A stretch of 25,316 nt of DNA, taken from the NCBI GenBank assembly GCA_002633005.1, contig NMRA01000048.1:312001-337316 (forward strand), given 5' to 3'. Shown here piece by piece: positions 1 to 9,739 of the stretch (positions are counted from its first letter, which is position 1; each line of letters opens with the position of its first letter). Under the pieces are notes generated by a model. The model saw only the letters and a list, made by a program, of their open reading frames with translations. It ran no database searches and had not been told where the DNA came from. Position numbers and translations under genes: made by a program. Origin of the DNA: Phoronis australis (taxonomy: Eukaryota; Phoronida; Phoronidae).

Positions 1-2650
1 ACTGTTATACCACATTGTGTTCTAAATTAAAGGAACCTTACCATAGTTAGCACTCACTGTGTCAGATAAGTGCAATGTTTATCTTTAAGTGTTAAATTTC
101 TCAACATTAGGAATTTTTAATCCACTATGAGCTTGACTCCAACTGGGTAGTTGTCTAAAACAAGTTGGTGAAATCCATCGCTGCAGAGTAGTATGCAGTC
201 TTTAAAAATGGAAGAGTGGCAATTTTGGAATTATTTTAGTGGAAAATAAGTAACTAACTGCCATGCAATCAGCTCTTAAGAAATTGTTAGCATAATCTCA
301 AAATTGTTAGTCCTTGAGACATGAAAAAAGAAAATGTTTGAAATTCATTTTTGTCTGAACTAACGAAATTTTACCTTAGTTACTCAATGGTCAGGTGCTT
401 TTGACTTCATGCTAGGTCAATTAATGAATTTTGTGACGGAAATTCCCCTGCTGCTTTTATACTGCTTTGTTACGTCGTCAGTGCAATGAACAAATTGTGT
501 TTGAACACTCTATTGTAGAGGCCATGAAAGGACAGGTTGTACTACACATGACAAAATGCAAAGATTTTATTCTTCCTTGGAACAATATTGATAGAGACTC
601 AATAATGTTGATGGTCAATTTCACATGAGAAAGGGTCAGTTTGATATGGACAAATAACAAGATGACTATTAAAGCAATAATAGGAAAATCGAAAACCAAT
701 TAACTGTTTACAAACCCCTTCTGGGCATGCAATATACACAGACACATCTTGTGCACAGAAATACATGGAATCACACTAGTGCTATGTATTTCTCAAATAC
801 TAATCATTAGTGCCATCCAAGAGGTGGAAGGTATACACACTAGAATGCACTAGTAACTATTTGGCGATAAGGGCTATTACACAAGTCAAGTGGCCCGGCA
901 GATGGAGATAGTGAACTGGGTGGGAGAAACCCAACCCTTTCTTTATGGGAGAAGCTGAGAAATTAGGATACCGACCCATTTAGAAATTGGACCTCAAAAA
1001 GGGCATAGGCGGATCCAGGAGAGTCAAAGGGGTCCGGACTCCCCATTTAAATATCCTGGATCCATCCCTAAAGAGATCCATTTGTAAGGAGCTTTCATGA
1101 GGAATTTCTTTTCACATGAGTTAATTATAAAACACTGTTGGTACCCTTTCATAGGAATTTTTGCAAAGATCTCTTTTTTAAGATTAGGCAAATCTTATGC
1201 TGACAGGATTTGCCCACAAGTGGACGAGAAAGCGCGCACATTTTACCCCACAGTATCCAGGGAATTCCTTGGCACATCAAGGCTTGATTGCGCTGCCACG
1301 GATTTAAGTGAGCTAGTCGCTATTCATGGGCTTCGCTGTACCTGCTGGATGAGACAATTGCAATCAAAAACCAAGATGCCTGTTTAACGTACAAGTGTTA
1401 AAGTAAAAAAGTGAACAATAAGTAAGGCAAGCAACCAACATGACTGTTTTTAAAATTGAAAAGTAAATATTACGTCTTTGAAATGTTAAAGTCAAGGCAT
1501 CATAAGAGAAATTAGCAAAAGGATTTCTAAGCCACAAGCATTAATTTATGAATCAATTAGGACAGGTTAGTCACAGTCATGCTTAGGGGCTGGGGTAATA
1601 AAACCATAGCGTAGGTGTTGTCTCATGAGCCTGAACCAGACAGGTGGTAACAGGTGCTAAAAAATGAGTATGTCTTGAAAAAAAACAGACAATGTTGAAA
1701 ACTTTTCTGTATATTTTTAATTAAGAGAAATGTAAAAATATAAGCTTTAGTGCAGTTTATAACCCTTAAAATGTGAAAACTTTTGTAGATAAAATTAAAA
1801 TTGAAAATAGCAGTATTTCATGAAAAAGTCACTTATGAAAGCTACACATAACCCGCGAACAATTTCTTTAGTATTAACTCCCACTGCGTTAAAATTAAAT
1901 GCATGGCTAATCGCCTTGATTTTACTAAATCACATGAAAAATGAGATTTTACAAGATTTGAACAGGTGACATCCGGATTTCTGTGGCATCTAAGAAAAGT
2001 CTATTTTGTCTAGTTACAGTCAATTTTACAAAATACCACAAGTTGTATACAGACGTTTTGTGAAACTAAACTTCTTGAGAAAAAAAATGGTATTAAATTT
2101 GAACTTTTCAGTAAAATGTAGGAAGATGAGGAAGTTACCATAACAACTTGATTATTTGTGTAATGTGATCAGCGCTTCAATATTTAAATGGTTAACTTGG
2201 GTCCTGGATCAAAGTAAACCTGGCCAGTTAAGGATACACTAAACACATAGATTTGACAGCCAAGCATCAATGCTTTGATTCGGTGAACGATTAACTTTGG
2301 TGTCATCACAGCATGACACGTCTTGTTATTATTGTTACATATACTTTTTCAATTATTCACCATTCTAAGCATTCCATTTCATTTACAGTTTGGCCATATA
2401 ATAACTTTTTATTTGCACAAGTGCCAAGACAATTTTTTTTTTAATTTAAGCATGTTCAAATAACTGTGTAATCCTAGGAATACCTTCTTTTCAATTTTGG
2501 CATCAGAACTATACTACCTTATGGTATGTGCAACCCCCGTATTTCAACGTAACCCATGGGATTTTGTTTAAGTGCGAGAACTAAAATTTCAACTTCAGAC
2601 TGTGGTCCCAAATGTCTTTAAGTGTAAGGTTATTCAACTAAATTCATATT
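1..2650. other. Gene-poor AT-rich stretch
   Basis: I recognise no gene here. The reading frames on both strands are short (under 100 codons), biased towards hydrophobic or low-complexity residues, and not flanked by convincing splice sites. The only structure I can support is the small palindromic element at 1008-1069, described separately. The stretch 1160-1390 is somewhat less AT-rich and holds a 96-codon frame, but it matches no family I know. It is most likely intergenic DNA or old repeat. Confidence 0.6.
1008..1069. repeat. Short palindromic element with GGATCCAGGA arms
   Basis: A perfect 10-bp inverted repeat, GGATCCAGGA and TCCTGGATCC, flanks a centre containing a second palindrome (GGGGTCCGGACTCCCC with minor mismatch). 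The arm sequence GGCGGATCCAGGA also starts the element at 5536-5827, so this looks like a strongly deleted relative of that inverted-repeat family. Seen directly: the palindrome and shared arm. Inferred: a common transposon origin. Confidence 0.5.
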
Positions 2651-2779
2651 TTGATTAGTGGAAGCTACAGTAAGATACATGAGCAGGGACTTCATAGAGT
2701 GTGTGTCTTGGAGATATCATGACTGTAAAAATGGCTTTTTAATGAACTTAAATGACCAATCTCAGACATTCACAAGAAC

Positions 2780-3010
2780 AATGAAATTGTGTCCACTGCG
2801 ACTTATTGACGGGTCGGAATATCACTACCCAGACTGGAGGACGAAATTCATCCTGGTACGGGAATTGGGGATAGTTAGGCCTATAAAAGATCTTTAACCC
2901 AGCCGCAGAGCGTCTAAAGCCGCGCACCGTACCAGTGACTGCTGGCAACTCATCGGGACTCAACTTTAACATCCTTCGCCGCAGAGATAACAACTATTGG
3001 GCTATCTCCG
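2780..3010 (+). promoter_or_regulatory. TATA-like box followed by GC-richer tract and donor-like site (weak candidate)
   Basis: A TATAAAAG lies at about 2882-2889. It is followed by a GC-richer stretch of about 120 bp that ends in a consensus donor-like CCG/GTGAGT at 3010. The layout resembles a core promoter with a short first exon, or the promoter of a decayed retroelement. Open frames on both strands overlap it, and one + frame stops just after the TATA box. I found no downstream exon to pair with the donor and no LTR boundaries, so this remains a weak call. Confidence 0.15.
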
Positions 3011-3234
3011 GTGAGTCCATTCTTTGTTGAATGATGTTTAGATAAAAAAATTTTACAAAAGAGAAAAGTTAAGATTGTCACACAAATGCAATATGCACAG
3101 ATACTGAAGAAGTATTCGTTTTGGTGGAAACCATTTAACCAGATAAACTGAACACAACCAATGGTTTGTTACAAACTCTTCAACTGTTTCACAACACCTC
3201 TTACTTCCTTAGTAGATTTGTACAACCATGGGTG

Positions 3235-3587
3235 TCATCAATTCTCCCTATCATGAGTACTGATCTGAGATCCGTTTGTGTGGATCATCAATTCTCCCTA
3301 TCATGTGTACTGATCTGAGATCCGTTTGTGTGGATCGTCAATTCTCCCTATCATGAGTACTGATCTGAGTTCCGTTTGTGTGGATCGTCAATTCTCCCTA
3401 TCATGAGTACTGATCTGAGTTCCGTTTGAGTGGATCATCAATTCTCCCTATCATGAGTACTGATCTGAGTTCCATTTGAGTGGATCATCAATTCTCCCTA
3501 TCATGAGTACTGATCTGAGATCCATTTGTGTGGATCATCAATTCTCCCTATCATGAGTACTGATCTGAGTTCCGTTTGTGTGGATCA
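3235..3587. repeat. 50-bp minisatellite, seven copies
   Basis: The unit starts TCATCAATTCTCCCTATCAT and repeats with an exact period of 50 bp; ATTCTCCCTA recurs at 3241, 3291, 3341, 3391, 3441, 3491 and 3541. Copies differ at a few diagnostic sites (GAGATCC or GAGTTCC, GTTTG or ATTTG, TTTGTG or TTTGAG, ATCA or GTCA), distributed as blocks between neighbours. No indels separate units, so expansion is fairly recent. There are no spacers, so this is not a CRISPR-like array. Flanks are unrelated single-copy-looking DNA. Confidence 0.97.
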
Positions 3588-4217
3588 CAGCAATTACCCT
3601 TCACTAGCCATGACTTTACACGGCTAAATCACAATCAAGGTCCATATTCGAGAGTTGGCTGTGTTACGGTCTAAAATAATTTTTGGTCACTTACTAGATG
3701 CCAACTGAATCTCATTATGCAAAGAATTATTTAGTTATGCAAATTAAAAAAAGAATCATCAAAATCGGACAATGTTTGAGAAATTTATGTATGTTTTTGT
3801 CTCTGAATTTCATGCATTTTTAGCGTTACCAGTGGCCCTTTTAAAAATAACAATTTTCAACTGTCAAGAGTAGAAAAGAAAATTATTTTATCAAGCAATC
3901 AATTGTTTAGATATGACTGGGAATAACTTGAGTCACTTTCAGAGTCAATTAGATGAAGTTGTGCTTAATCATTGAGAAATGGTAGGGTTCATCATAAAAC
4001 AGGCACTCGTTACAAAATTCGTAAATTCTGTGTTTCTAACCCTCACCTACTGTAAAGAAGGTTAAAAACTAAAGTTCACACTCTGTAACGAAATAAAAAC
4101 TGCAAAATATGTCAGCCTAGGCAACACAGCAAATTATTCAATACCTAAACAAACCAAAAATTTGGATATTGAATGGGTTCTGCTGTGTTGAAAACGGGCC
4201 AAAAGGCTAAAAAAATG
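3588..4217. other. Unassigned AT-rich intergenic DNA
   Basis: No coding frame of note, no tandem or inverted repeat and no RNA gene could be seen here on either strand. Confidence 0.6.
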
Positions 4218-4386
4218 TAGTGTACGTACCCCCACGTGGAATTCAGTAATACAAATGGTCGTTGCAAATGAAATTATTGCCTTTTAAATAACAACATGGC
4301 ACTTATTATCACCAAAGAAAAATAAATGGCCATACAACATTATGTTACCATGTGATGCAGAAACAGTGATGTAGTGTACGTATTCC
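4218..4386 (+). repeat. Left remnant of the TAGTGTACGTACC tandem repeat
   Basis: Two copies of the motif TAGTGTACGTA occur at 4218 and 4372, 154 bp apart, close to the 158-171 bp spacings in the main array at 6026-6736. Sequence between the motifs has diverged from the main array. The second motif runs directly into the target duplication of the hAT-like element that starts at about 4387, so this segment appears to be the left part of one array split by that insertion. Confidence 0.6.
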
Positions 4387-6012
4387 AGGGCTCAACACTA
4401 ACGGGTGCCCGATTGCCCGTGTACATGTAGATTTTGCGTCGGGCAAGTGGAATTTGAAAAGTACTTGCACGATGGGCAAGTTAAAACGCTGGCCGCATAG
4501 GCAAATAGATCCTAAGATTGTCTGCTCGACATTGCTCCAAAGTATCGAACCCCGACACAAGCCTAAAAACCATCGAAAAAGCACCTGTGGCCGTCAAAGA
4601 AACTCCCGTCTTCAAATGAGCACCGAAAGGAAAATAGAACGAGTGTGATGCAGCGTGCACAGATGACGCCCGAGGTCAAATCCTTTCGATTCTCTAAACA
4701 TGCTCTGCAGTTTCTGAATAAGTTGTCACGTGATACTACTGATCGTCTGTACTCTGGAAAAACGTCCAAACAACTGGACGGCATTGGTTTACTTGTTAAA
4801 AAACGAGTTCAGGACGAATCAAAGCAACAATATGAAACGAAAAGAGTGCGGGGTGGGTTCCGTCATGGAAAATTAGGTTTCTTGGCCTGCGAGACAGTGA
4901 ACAAGGGATGACATGTGATTTTTACTGGCGTTTACCCATGTACAGCTGGAAGCACCGCGTTCGTCGGCAGATGTAAGTCATACAGATAAGCGCAAAAGAA
5001 AAAATGTGAATGATTGACCACATATTTTCTACACTACACCGTAGTTTTAAAGGCCTGGTATTTATTCAGGAGGAATTCCAAAGGAAATTCTTCTGAATTC
5101 CCAGCTCCCGGAGGAGACTCCCAAAAGAAGAGGAATACGGTCTTCGGGATTGTCGCTCTGAAGGGTGACTTTTTCGCTATTTTTCAAAAATGTAATTATT
5201 TATTGAAAATAAAAGTATATGTGGCATTATTATATGTTAAAATTTGATTTTAATTTAATACAAGGTACCGATGACCAAAACTGCAAGATTTTTACAAACA
5301 GCAAAAATTAAAATTCAGGTTAAGCAACAACTCAAGTTTAATGCATGAGGGCGTAGGCCTATAAACTAATGAATACACAGAAGTGTCTAGAGTTCATGTC
5401 CTAGCTCATCTCGGCGCCTGTGAACGTGAGACAATGGTTCAGGTACCATAGTTACTCTTCTAATTTGTCTCTCTAGTGTTTTGACACAACTTGTAAATAA
5501 ATGTTCTATAAGAAGAATTGTTAAAAAAATAGCAACCAAGGGCGGATCCAGGATTTTGAGTTGGGGGGGCCAGGGCACGGAATAACCAGTTTCGGCAGAT
5601 GCACGTGCCCAGGCTAAATTGTGGGGACGCAGAGGCCTCGAATGAGGACCTGTTGACTAAGAAAAAAAGGTTAACAGGGTTTGTTCAGTTTGTTCAGGGC
5701 CTATGCGTTGTATATCACCCCCGATGAGCCCCTGCTTGCGCGCACCCGAACTCCCAAATGGTATCTGGTAGACTTTTAGGGGGAGCCATGGCCCCCTTGG
5801 CCCCCCCCCCCCTAAATCCACCACTGGCAACTCATGTATATAGCATGCACGACACAAGAAGAGGCACAGCACAGGCAGCCCTATGGTAACACATTACCTA
5901 GGTGTGCACATGCACGGTTCTATTTGGGATTGTACTTGGGGCAAGTGAATTTGTTGTTCGGGCAAGTAAAAATTTCAACTACTAGTGGCCTAAAAAGTTA
6001 ATGTTGAGCCTT
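4387..6012. mobile_element. hAT-like DNA transposon, degenerate, with TIRs and 8-bp target duplication
   Basis: The left end reads AGGGCTCAACACTAAC and the right end, reverse complemented, AAGGCTCAACATTAAC, forming an imperfect ~15-16 bp terminal inverted repeat. Just outside lie CGTATTCC (4379-4386) and TGTATTCC (6012-6019), an 8-bp target duplication with one mismatch, the length typical of hAT transposons. Subterminal GGGCAAGT repeats occur near both ends (about 4400-4485 and 5938-5968). Short frames inside (4454-4648, 4645-4911, 5014-5247) are basic but show no recognisable transposase, BED finger or dimerisation domain. The element is about 1.6 kb and probably non-autonomous or decayed, and a second element is nested at 5536-5827. 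hAT assignment rests on the duplication length and is inference. Confidence 0.65.
5536..5827. mobile_element. Nested ~290-bp inverted-repeat element
   Basis: The left end, CCAAGGGCGGATCCAGGATT, pairs with the reverse complement of the right end, CCAGTGGTGGATTTAGGGGG, giving imperfect terminal inverted repeats. G-rich and C-rich runs lie just inside the two ends (5565-5571 and 5804-5813). It sits inside the hAT-like element and so inserted later. No target duplication can be fixed. The palindrome at 1008-1069 shares its left-end sequence. No coding capacity is visible. Confidence 0.55.
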
Positions 6013-6025
6013 GTATTCCCTTTTT

Positions 6026-6736
6026 TAGTGTACGTAACCCCATGTTTACAAATGCCATGAAATTAAAATATCACTTGGTAAGTGAGCAACATCGGTCATA
6101 GACTGTTTTCTTCCTTAAAAATGTTAGGTTAAAACAGTGTTTATTGCCAATACATATGTTTTGAGTGAAATATTAGCATTTGTGTAGTGTACGTACCCCC
6201 ATATTTTAATTTGTGCCTACTTTCAAAGCATGACAGGTATGCACATGAATGCCGTGCTTTTTATTTTTTCTCTTTGAATTGATTTATTAAATCCCAACTA
6301 ACTCTCAGTAGATTCTTAGTATTTAGTTACAAACCTGACATGTCATTGAAATGTAGTGTACGTACCCCTGTGTAGTGTCCGTACCCCCATGTGAACAAAT
6401 ACCATGAAACAAAAATATTACACAGTAAGTAAGCAACACTTGTCACAGACAGCTTCCTCCATTAAAAATTCTAGATTAAAGGGTGTTAATTACAAATACA
6501 TTTGTTTTGGGTGAAATATTAGCATTTGTGTAGTGTACGTACCCCTATATTTTAACATGTGCCTGTTTTCAAAGAATGACAGACAGATATGCACATGAAT
6601 GCATGTTGTACTTTTTATTTCTTCTCTTTGAATATTAGTAAATGAACTAACTCTCAGTAGATTTTAATTATTTTTTATAAACCTGAGAAGTCATTGAAAT
6701 GTAGTGTACGTACTCCTGTGTAGTGTACGTACATTC
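6026..6736 (+). repeat. ~347-bp tandem repeat, two copies plus partial, with periodic TAGTGTACGTACC motif
   Basis: Two units, 6026-6372 and 6373-6720, align along their length and share landmarks such as GTGAAATATTAGCATTTGTG and CTAACTCTCAGTAGATT. The motif TAGTGTACGTACC or a one- to two-base variant starts at 6026, 6185, 6354, 6373, 6531, 6702 and 6721, giving spacings of 159, 169, 19, 158, 171 and 19 bp. So each unit carries three motifs, and units join at a doublet 19 bp apart. The core GTACGTAC is self-complementary. No open frame runs through the units. Related motifs at 4218 and 4372 suggest that the array once continued to the left. Confidence 0.9.
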
Positions 6737-8114
6737 AACCTCTGTGGTATAAAGTATTGCCCACTTACATACAGCTGCTGTTCCCATGAACAATACTGAA
6801 ATTTCCAAAATGCGTAATTACCTGGTGCTCAAATCAACCCACTCATGACTGATACATTCAAAAATCGGCGAATCAGATTAGCGTACCGACACTCTCTGAC
6901 ACTGTCACTGACTGACTGAATGATGTCGGTGACCAATCACAAATAGGCCATATCCAAATAAAAAGAGTTTGTATGAAATGTTAATGCAGTAGGCCAAACA
7001 AATGATACAAATCCACATAAACTCACAGTCTCAACTTTCATCCAGTTTCCGTTGTCTTTGCGAAAGGCCACGATGAGCATGTGATTGGTTTTCAAAACAT
7101 TAACAGCACAGCAGACGAAACTCCAACAACAAGCAGCGACATCTTTTAGCTAGACGGTGAACCTGCTCCAGTCAGCGCTGTTCACTGACGACGGCCCAGG
7201 GAAAATAAAAATTTTCTTTCTCCGCTATAACCACGGCCCCTAAAATATTCTAATGTTTATAAATTTTTTTTAATTTCCATTTTTTTGTTTCCCAGAAAAA
7301 AAATGACTGTCTTTAGTTCGAGACGCAAAAAGCAAATTCATCGCGACGGGGATGAAAATGAATTGAAAGTTGTTCAGAAACAGAGCAATATGTGAAAATG
7401 TTTGTCTTTCAACCGTAGGGCTTCATGAAATAGTGTAATTTTGTCTATATTTACGGCATTTCCAATCGCCAGGTTGTAACTAGAAGAATTTCGTTATGAG
7501 TTAGGTAAGATGGCAGTAGGCCTACGAACCTTTTGTAAACAGTAGTTTTACGCCACTGAGCTGCCTTTCATACACTTACCTGCCTTCTTAAAACGGGGAG
7601 TTCCACAGTGAATGCAAAAGCTTAGTGGACATTTAAATTTAGTTATCTTTCCACTCATTTACAGTTTCCATAATACAAACGCGAGTCATTTTCTTGAGGC
7701 CAACCCGGATACACTCATTACACGGATTCGGGGGCCGGGACAAGCCCCAGTATATCCGTTTAGGATTATAACAGAGACCGTAGAGAGGCGTCTTTGATTA
7801 AAATGAACCTTTCCCGCCCTTTGAAAAATGTAATCTCTCCCTCGCGACATCACGTGACTTGAGTGCGGCATTGACTGACGCTCAAGAAAATCTAGTGGAA
7901 ATACGTAGGGAGCGTGTCGTTACGTGTACAACTGCGTGCACAAACGCTCTAGATTGGCTCCATACATGTACCAGTGTACGCTATCCGTGACATTAGAGTG
8001 TGAGCCCTACTAACCAAGCTACTACCAGGTACTTTCAGTATCTGACATCACGATATCATGCAAATACCGTTCTTTGAGCACTAGGCTGACGTATCAGTAG
8101 GGATATTTCTTCAG
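6737..8114. other. Intergenic, mixed composition
   Basis: No gene is recognised. CCAAT or ATTGG boxes occur at about 6934 and 7084. A conspicuous denser patch at about 7700-7790 (ACCCGGATACACTCATTACA followed by a GGGCCGGGACAAGCCCC palindromic stretch) looks like a dispersed repeat fragment rather than an exon. A short frame on the + strand at about 7023-7148 and a short opposing frame beginning with ATG at about 7079 (minus strand) are noted, but neither can be tied to a gene. Confidence 0.45.
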
Positions 8115-8123
8115 TGAGAAAAT

Positions 8124-8318
8124 ATGGCTATTTTCCAAGCTGTTAGCAGGTTCTTAATAACACTGCTCAGCTGTGCATGGAAAAGACACTCGCCGGGCGC
8201 CGCGGGATCGGTGAAAAAACCTTGGCTGGCAATGAGTGAAGCCACGGTGGCCGGCGGCCGGCCTGGGTCGGAAACTGAGGAAACAGATACCCAAGTTTCC
8301 GTGATAAAGGCTGAGTAA
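8124..8318 (+). CDS. Candidate 64-residue microprotein, N-terminal hydrophobic helix
   Basis: An ATG in good context (A at -3, G at +4) opens 64 codons ending in TAA directly followed by TAG. The product starts MAIFQAVSRFLITLLSCAW, a plausible signal-anchor or membrane helix (about residues 3-19), followed by a basic patch (KRH), a Gly/Ala/Pro-rich linker and an acidic tail (about residues 49-64) ending IKAE. The coding stretch is CpG-richer than its surroundings. An acceptor-like TTTCTTCAG ends at 8114, ten bases before the ATG, and in-frame TGA precedes the start, so it could be a later exon or a single-exon gene. AATAAA signals follow at 8576 and 9064. I do not recognise a family, and a chance frame in a CpG-rich patch is the main alternative. 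Confidence 0.25.
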   Translation: MAIFQAVSRFLITLLSCAWKRHSPGAAGSVKKPWLAMSEATVAGGRPGSETEETDTQVSVIKAE

Positions 8319-8553
8319 TAGTTTTTGGACTGCAAGAAAAATGATCTCAACCGACGGCAATGAATAATATACCTCATTGGTCATCAAACACTGAGAACCA
8401 GGCGATGTATCTTCTCACTATACCGGCCGCGAATAATACGCTTACAAGGAAGTCACGCATTTTTAAAGATATGCGGGAATTTTCACCTCTCGTCCTTCTG
8501 AGCGGCTTGCACCAGGATCAAAGAGAGCGCGGCGCCGGAATCAGGTACCCGCA

Positions 8554-8581
8554 TTGCTCGATGCGAGCAAGACCCAATAAA
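8554..8581 (+). terminator. Small perfect hairpin followed by AATAAA
   Basis: TTGCTCG-ATG-CGAGCAA (8554-8570) is a perfect 7-bp stem with a three-base loop, and AATAAA follows at 8576-8581. It would serve as the poly(A) signal of the candidate transcript carrying the 8124-8318 frame, if that transcript exists. A second AATAAA is at 9064-9069. The hairpin does not match a histone 3' stem-loop. Confidence 0.2.
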
Positions 8582-8589
8582 ATGTAATT

Positions 8590-9739
8590 ATCCGACCATA
8601 AACTGTACAGACATCTCTGACTGTACTTAATGGCGAATTTTCAAAATGCATTAACCACTAATTTTCGCTACAAACGAACACCACGGCGGTATTCAGCTGA
8701 AAAAATCAACCCAGTACGGTTTTCGAATTTTAAAAATCGATGAACTAATAATCTAAAAACTACAACCACTGGGCACGATTAAAGACTCAGTTATCTACCG
8801 CGCGTATTGATATACTCGGTGGATATACAAACGCTGATCAGAGTTAACAATATCATATGGATTCATTTTTAGCAAATTTTCTTTCAATCTCGTTTAGCCA
8901 GATTTTTGACCAGGAAACAGTTGTTATGCCCACTTTTCATTTTTTTATTACTGACAAAGAGCTAGAATAGTTATTTAGTCAGTGCCACCGAAATTGTCCA
9001 GAGATTCCAAATCTTCAGTTTGGTCATCGCGATATTTGCACTTTTGTATATGATTTGAGTTCTAATAAAGATTTAACTTTAATGACACGTGAAATGTTTA
9101 GTGTACATGTAATGTGGTAAGTTTAGGGATGGGCTCACAATGAACTTAACTAATTAAGTTTTAGCTGGCGATCAAAATCTACCACTGTTTTGGTACTTCA
9201 AGTTCAAAACTTAGATAAAAAGTATCAACCCGTTTCCGGTAAGAAAAAAAAACAAGTAGGCAGAAGCATTAAAAATTCAATAAAGAAAACCAATGTGAAA
9301 CTTATCGTTCCTTTGGGTAATGGCCCTTTGTGAAGATAAGCACAAGTTAACCTTTTTAGTCATTTTGTAGTATTTATAATGTACCAAGTTAAAATTATGC
9401 TCTCCGGAGTTGCAGGCTATAGCCTAACTCTGCGAATGTCAGAGGAAACCAAAGTGGGGGTACTAGCAACAACGAGTATTGAGACAGTAATGCTAGCAAT
9501 TACCTTTCCACTTTATTACCTCAGATCTACTTCAATCATAAAGGGCGCTGGCGAATAGGCATGATCGTAAACTAAAAGTTGTTGGGGGCTTAGGGAATCA
9601 GTGTAAGCGAGAAATTCTCCACATGCAGCCCGCTGCGGCTGACTCAACTGTTCGAATTGCTGATATGATCTGTTTGTGCGTAAAGCTTACAGCCACACAA
9701 TCAGAATTTATTTCTTCATCATTCTTATCACATTTATCA
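8590..9739. other. Unassigned intergenic DNA
   Basis: AT-rich sequence without a convincing coding frame, RNA gene or tandem repeat on either strand. The only landmark is AATAAA at 9064-9069, noted above as a possible distal poly(A) signal of the upstream candidate transcript. Confidence 0.55.

Noticed and set aside
478-699. 73-codon minus-strand hydrophobic frame
   Set aside because: Hydrophobicity follows from AT-rich codons; no start context or neighbouring exon supports it.
1097-1387. 96-codon + strand frame as a gene
   Set aside because: No family recognised, no splice or poly(A) support, and composition only slightly unlike the surroundings.
2658-2897. 79-codon + frame across the TATA-like region
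   Set aside because: It overlaps an equally long minus frame, includes the TATA box and ends right after it; no homologous domain is recognisable.
3235-3587. CRISPR-like array
   Set aside because: The repeats are contiguous 50-bp units with no spacers, in a spliced eukaryotic genome.
4454-5247. Three short + frames as a transposase
   Set aside because: They lie within the transposon but show no DDE/hAT dimerisation or zinc-finger motif; I treat them as decayed or non-coding.
7018-7148. Exon-like frames on both strands (a minus-strand ATG near 7079 with a donor-like GTGAGT)
   Set aside because: Too short, and no partner exon in phase was found upstream or downstream.
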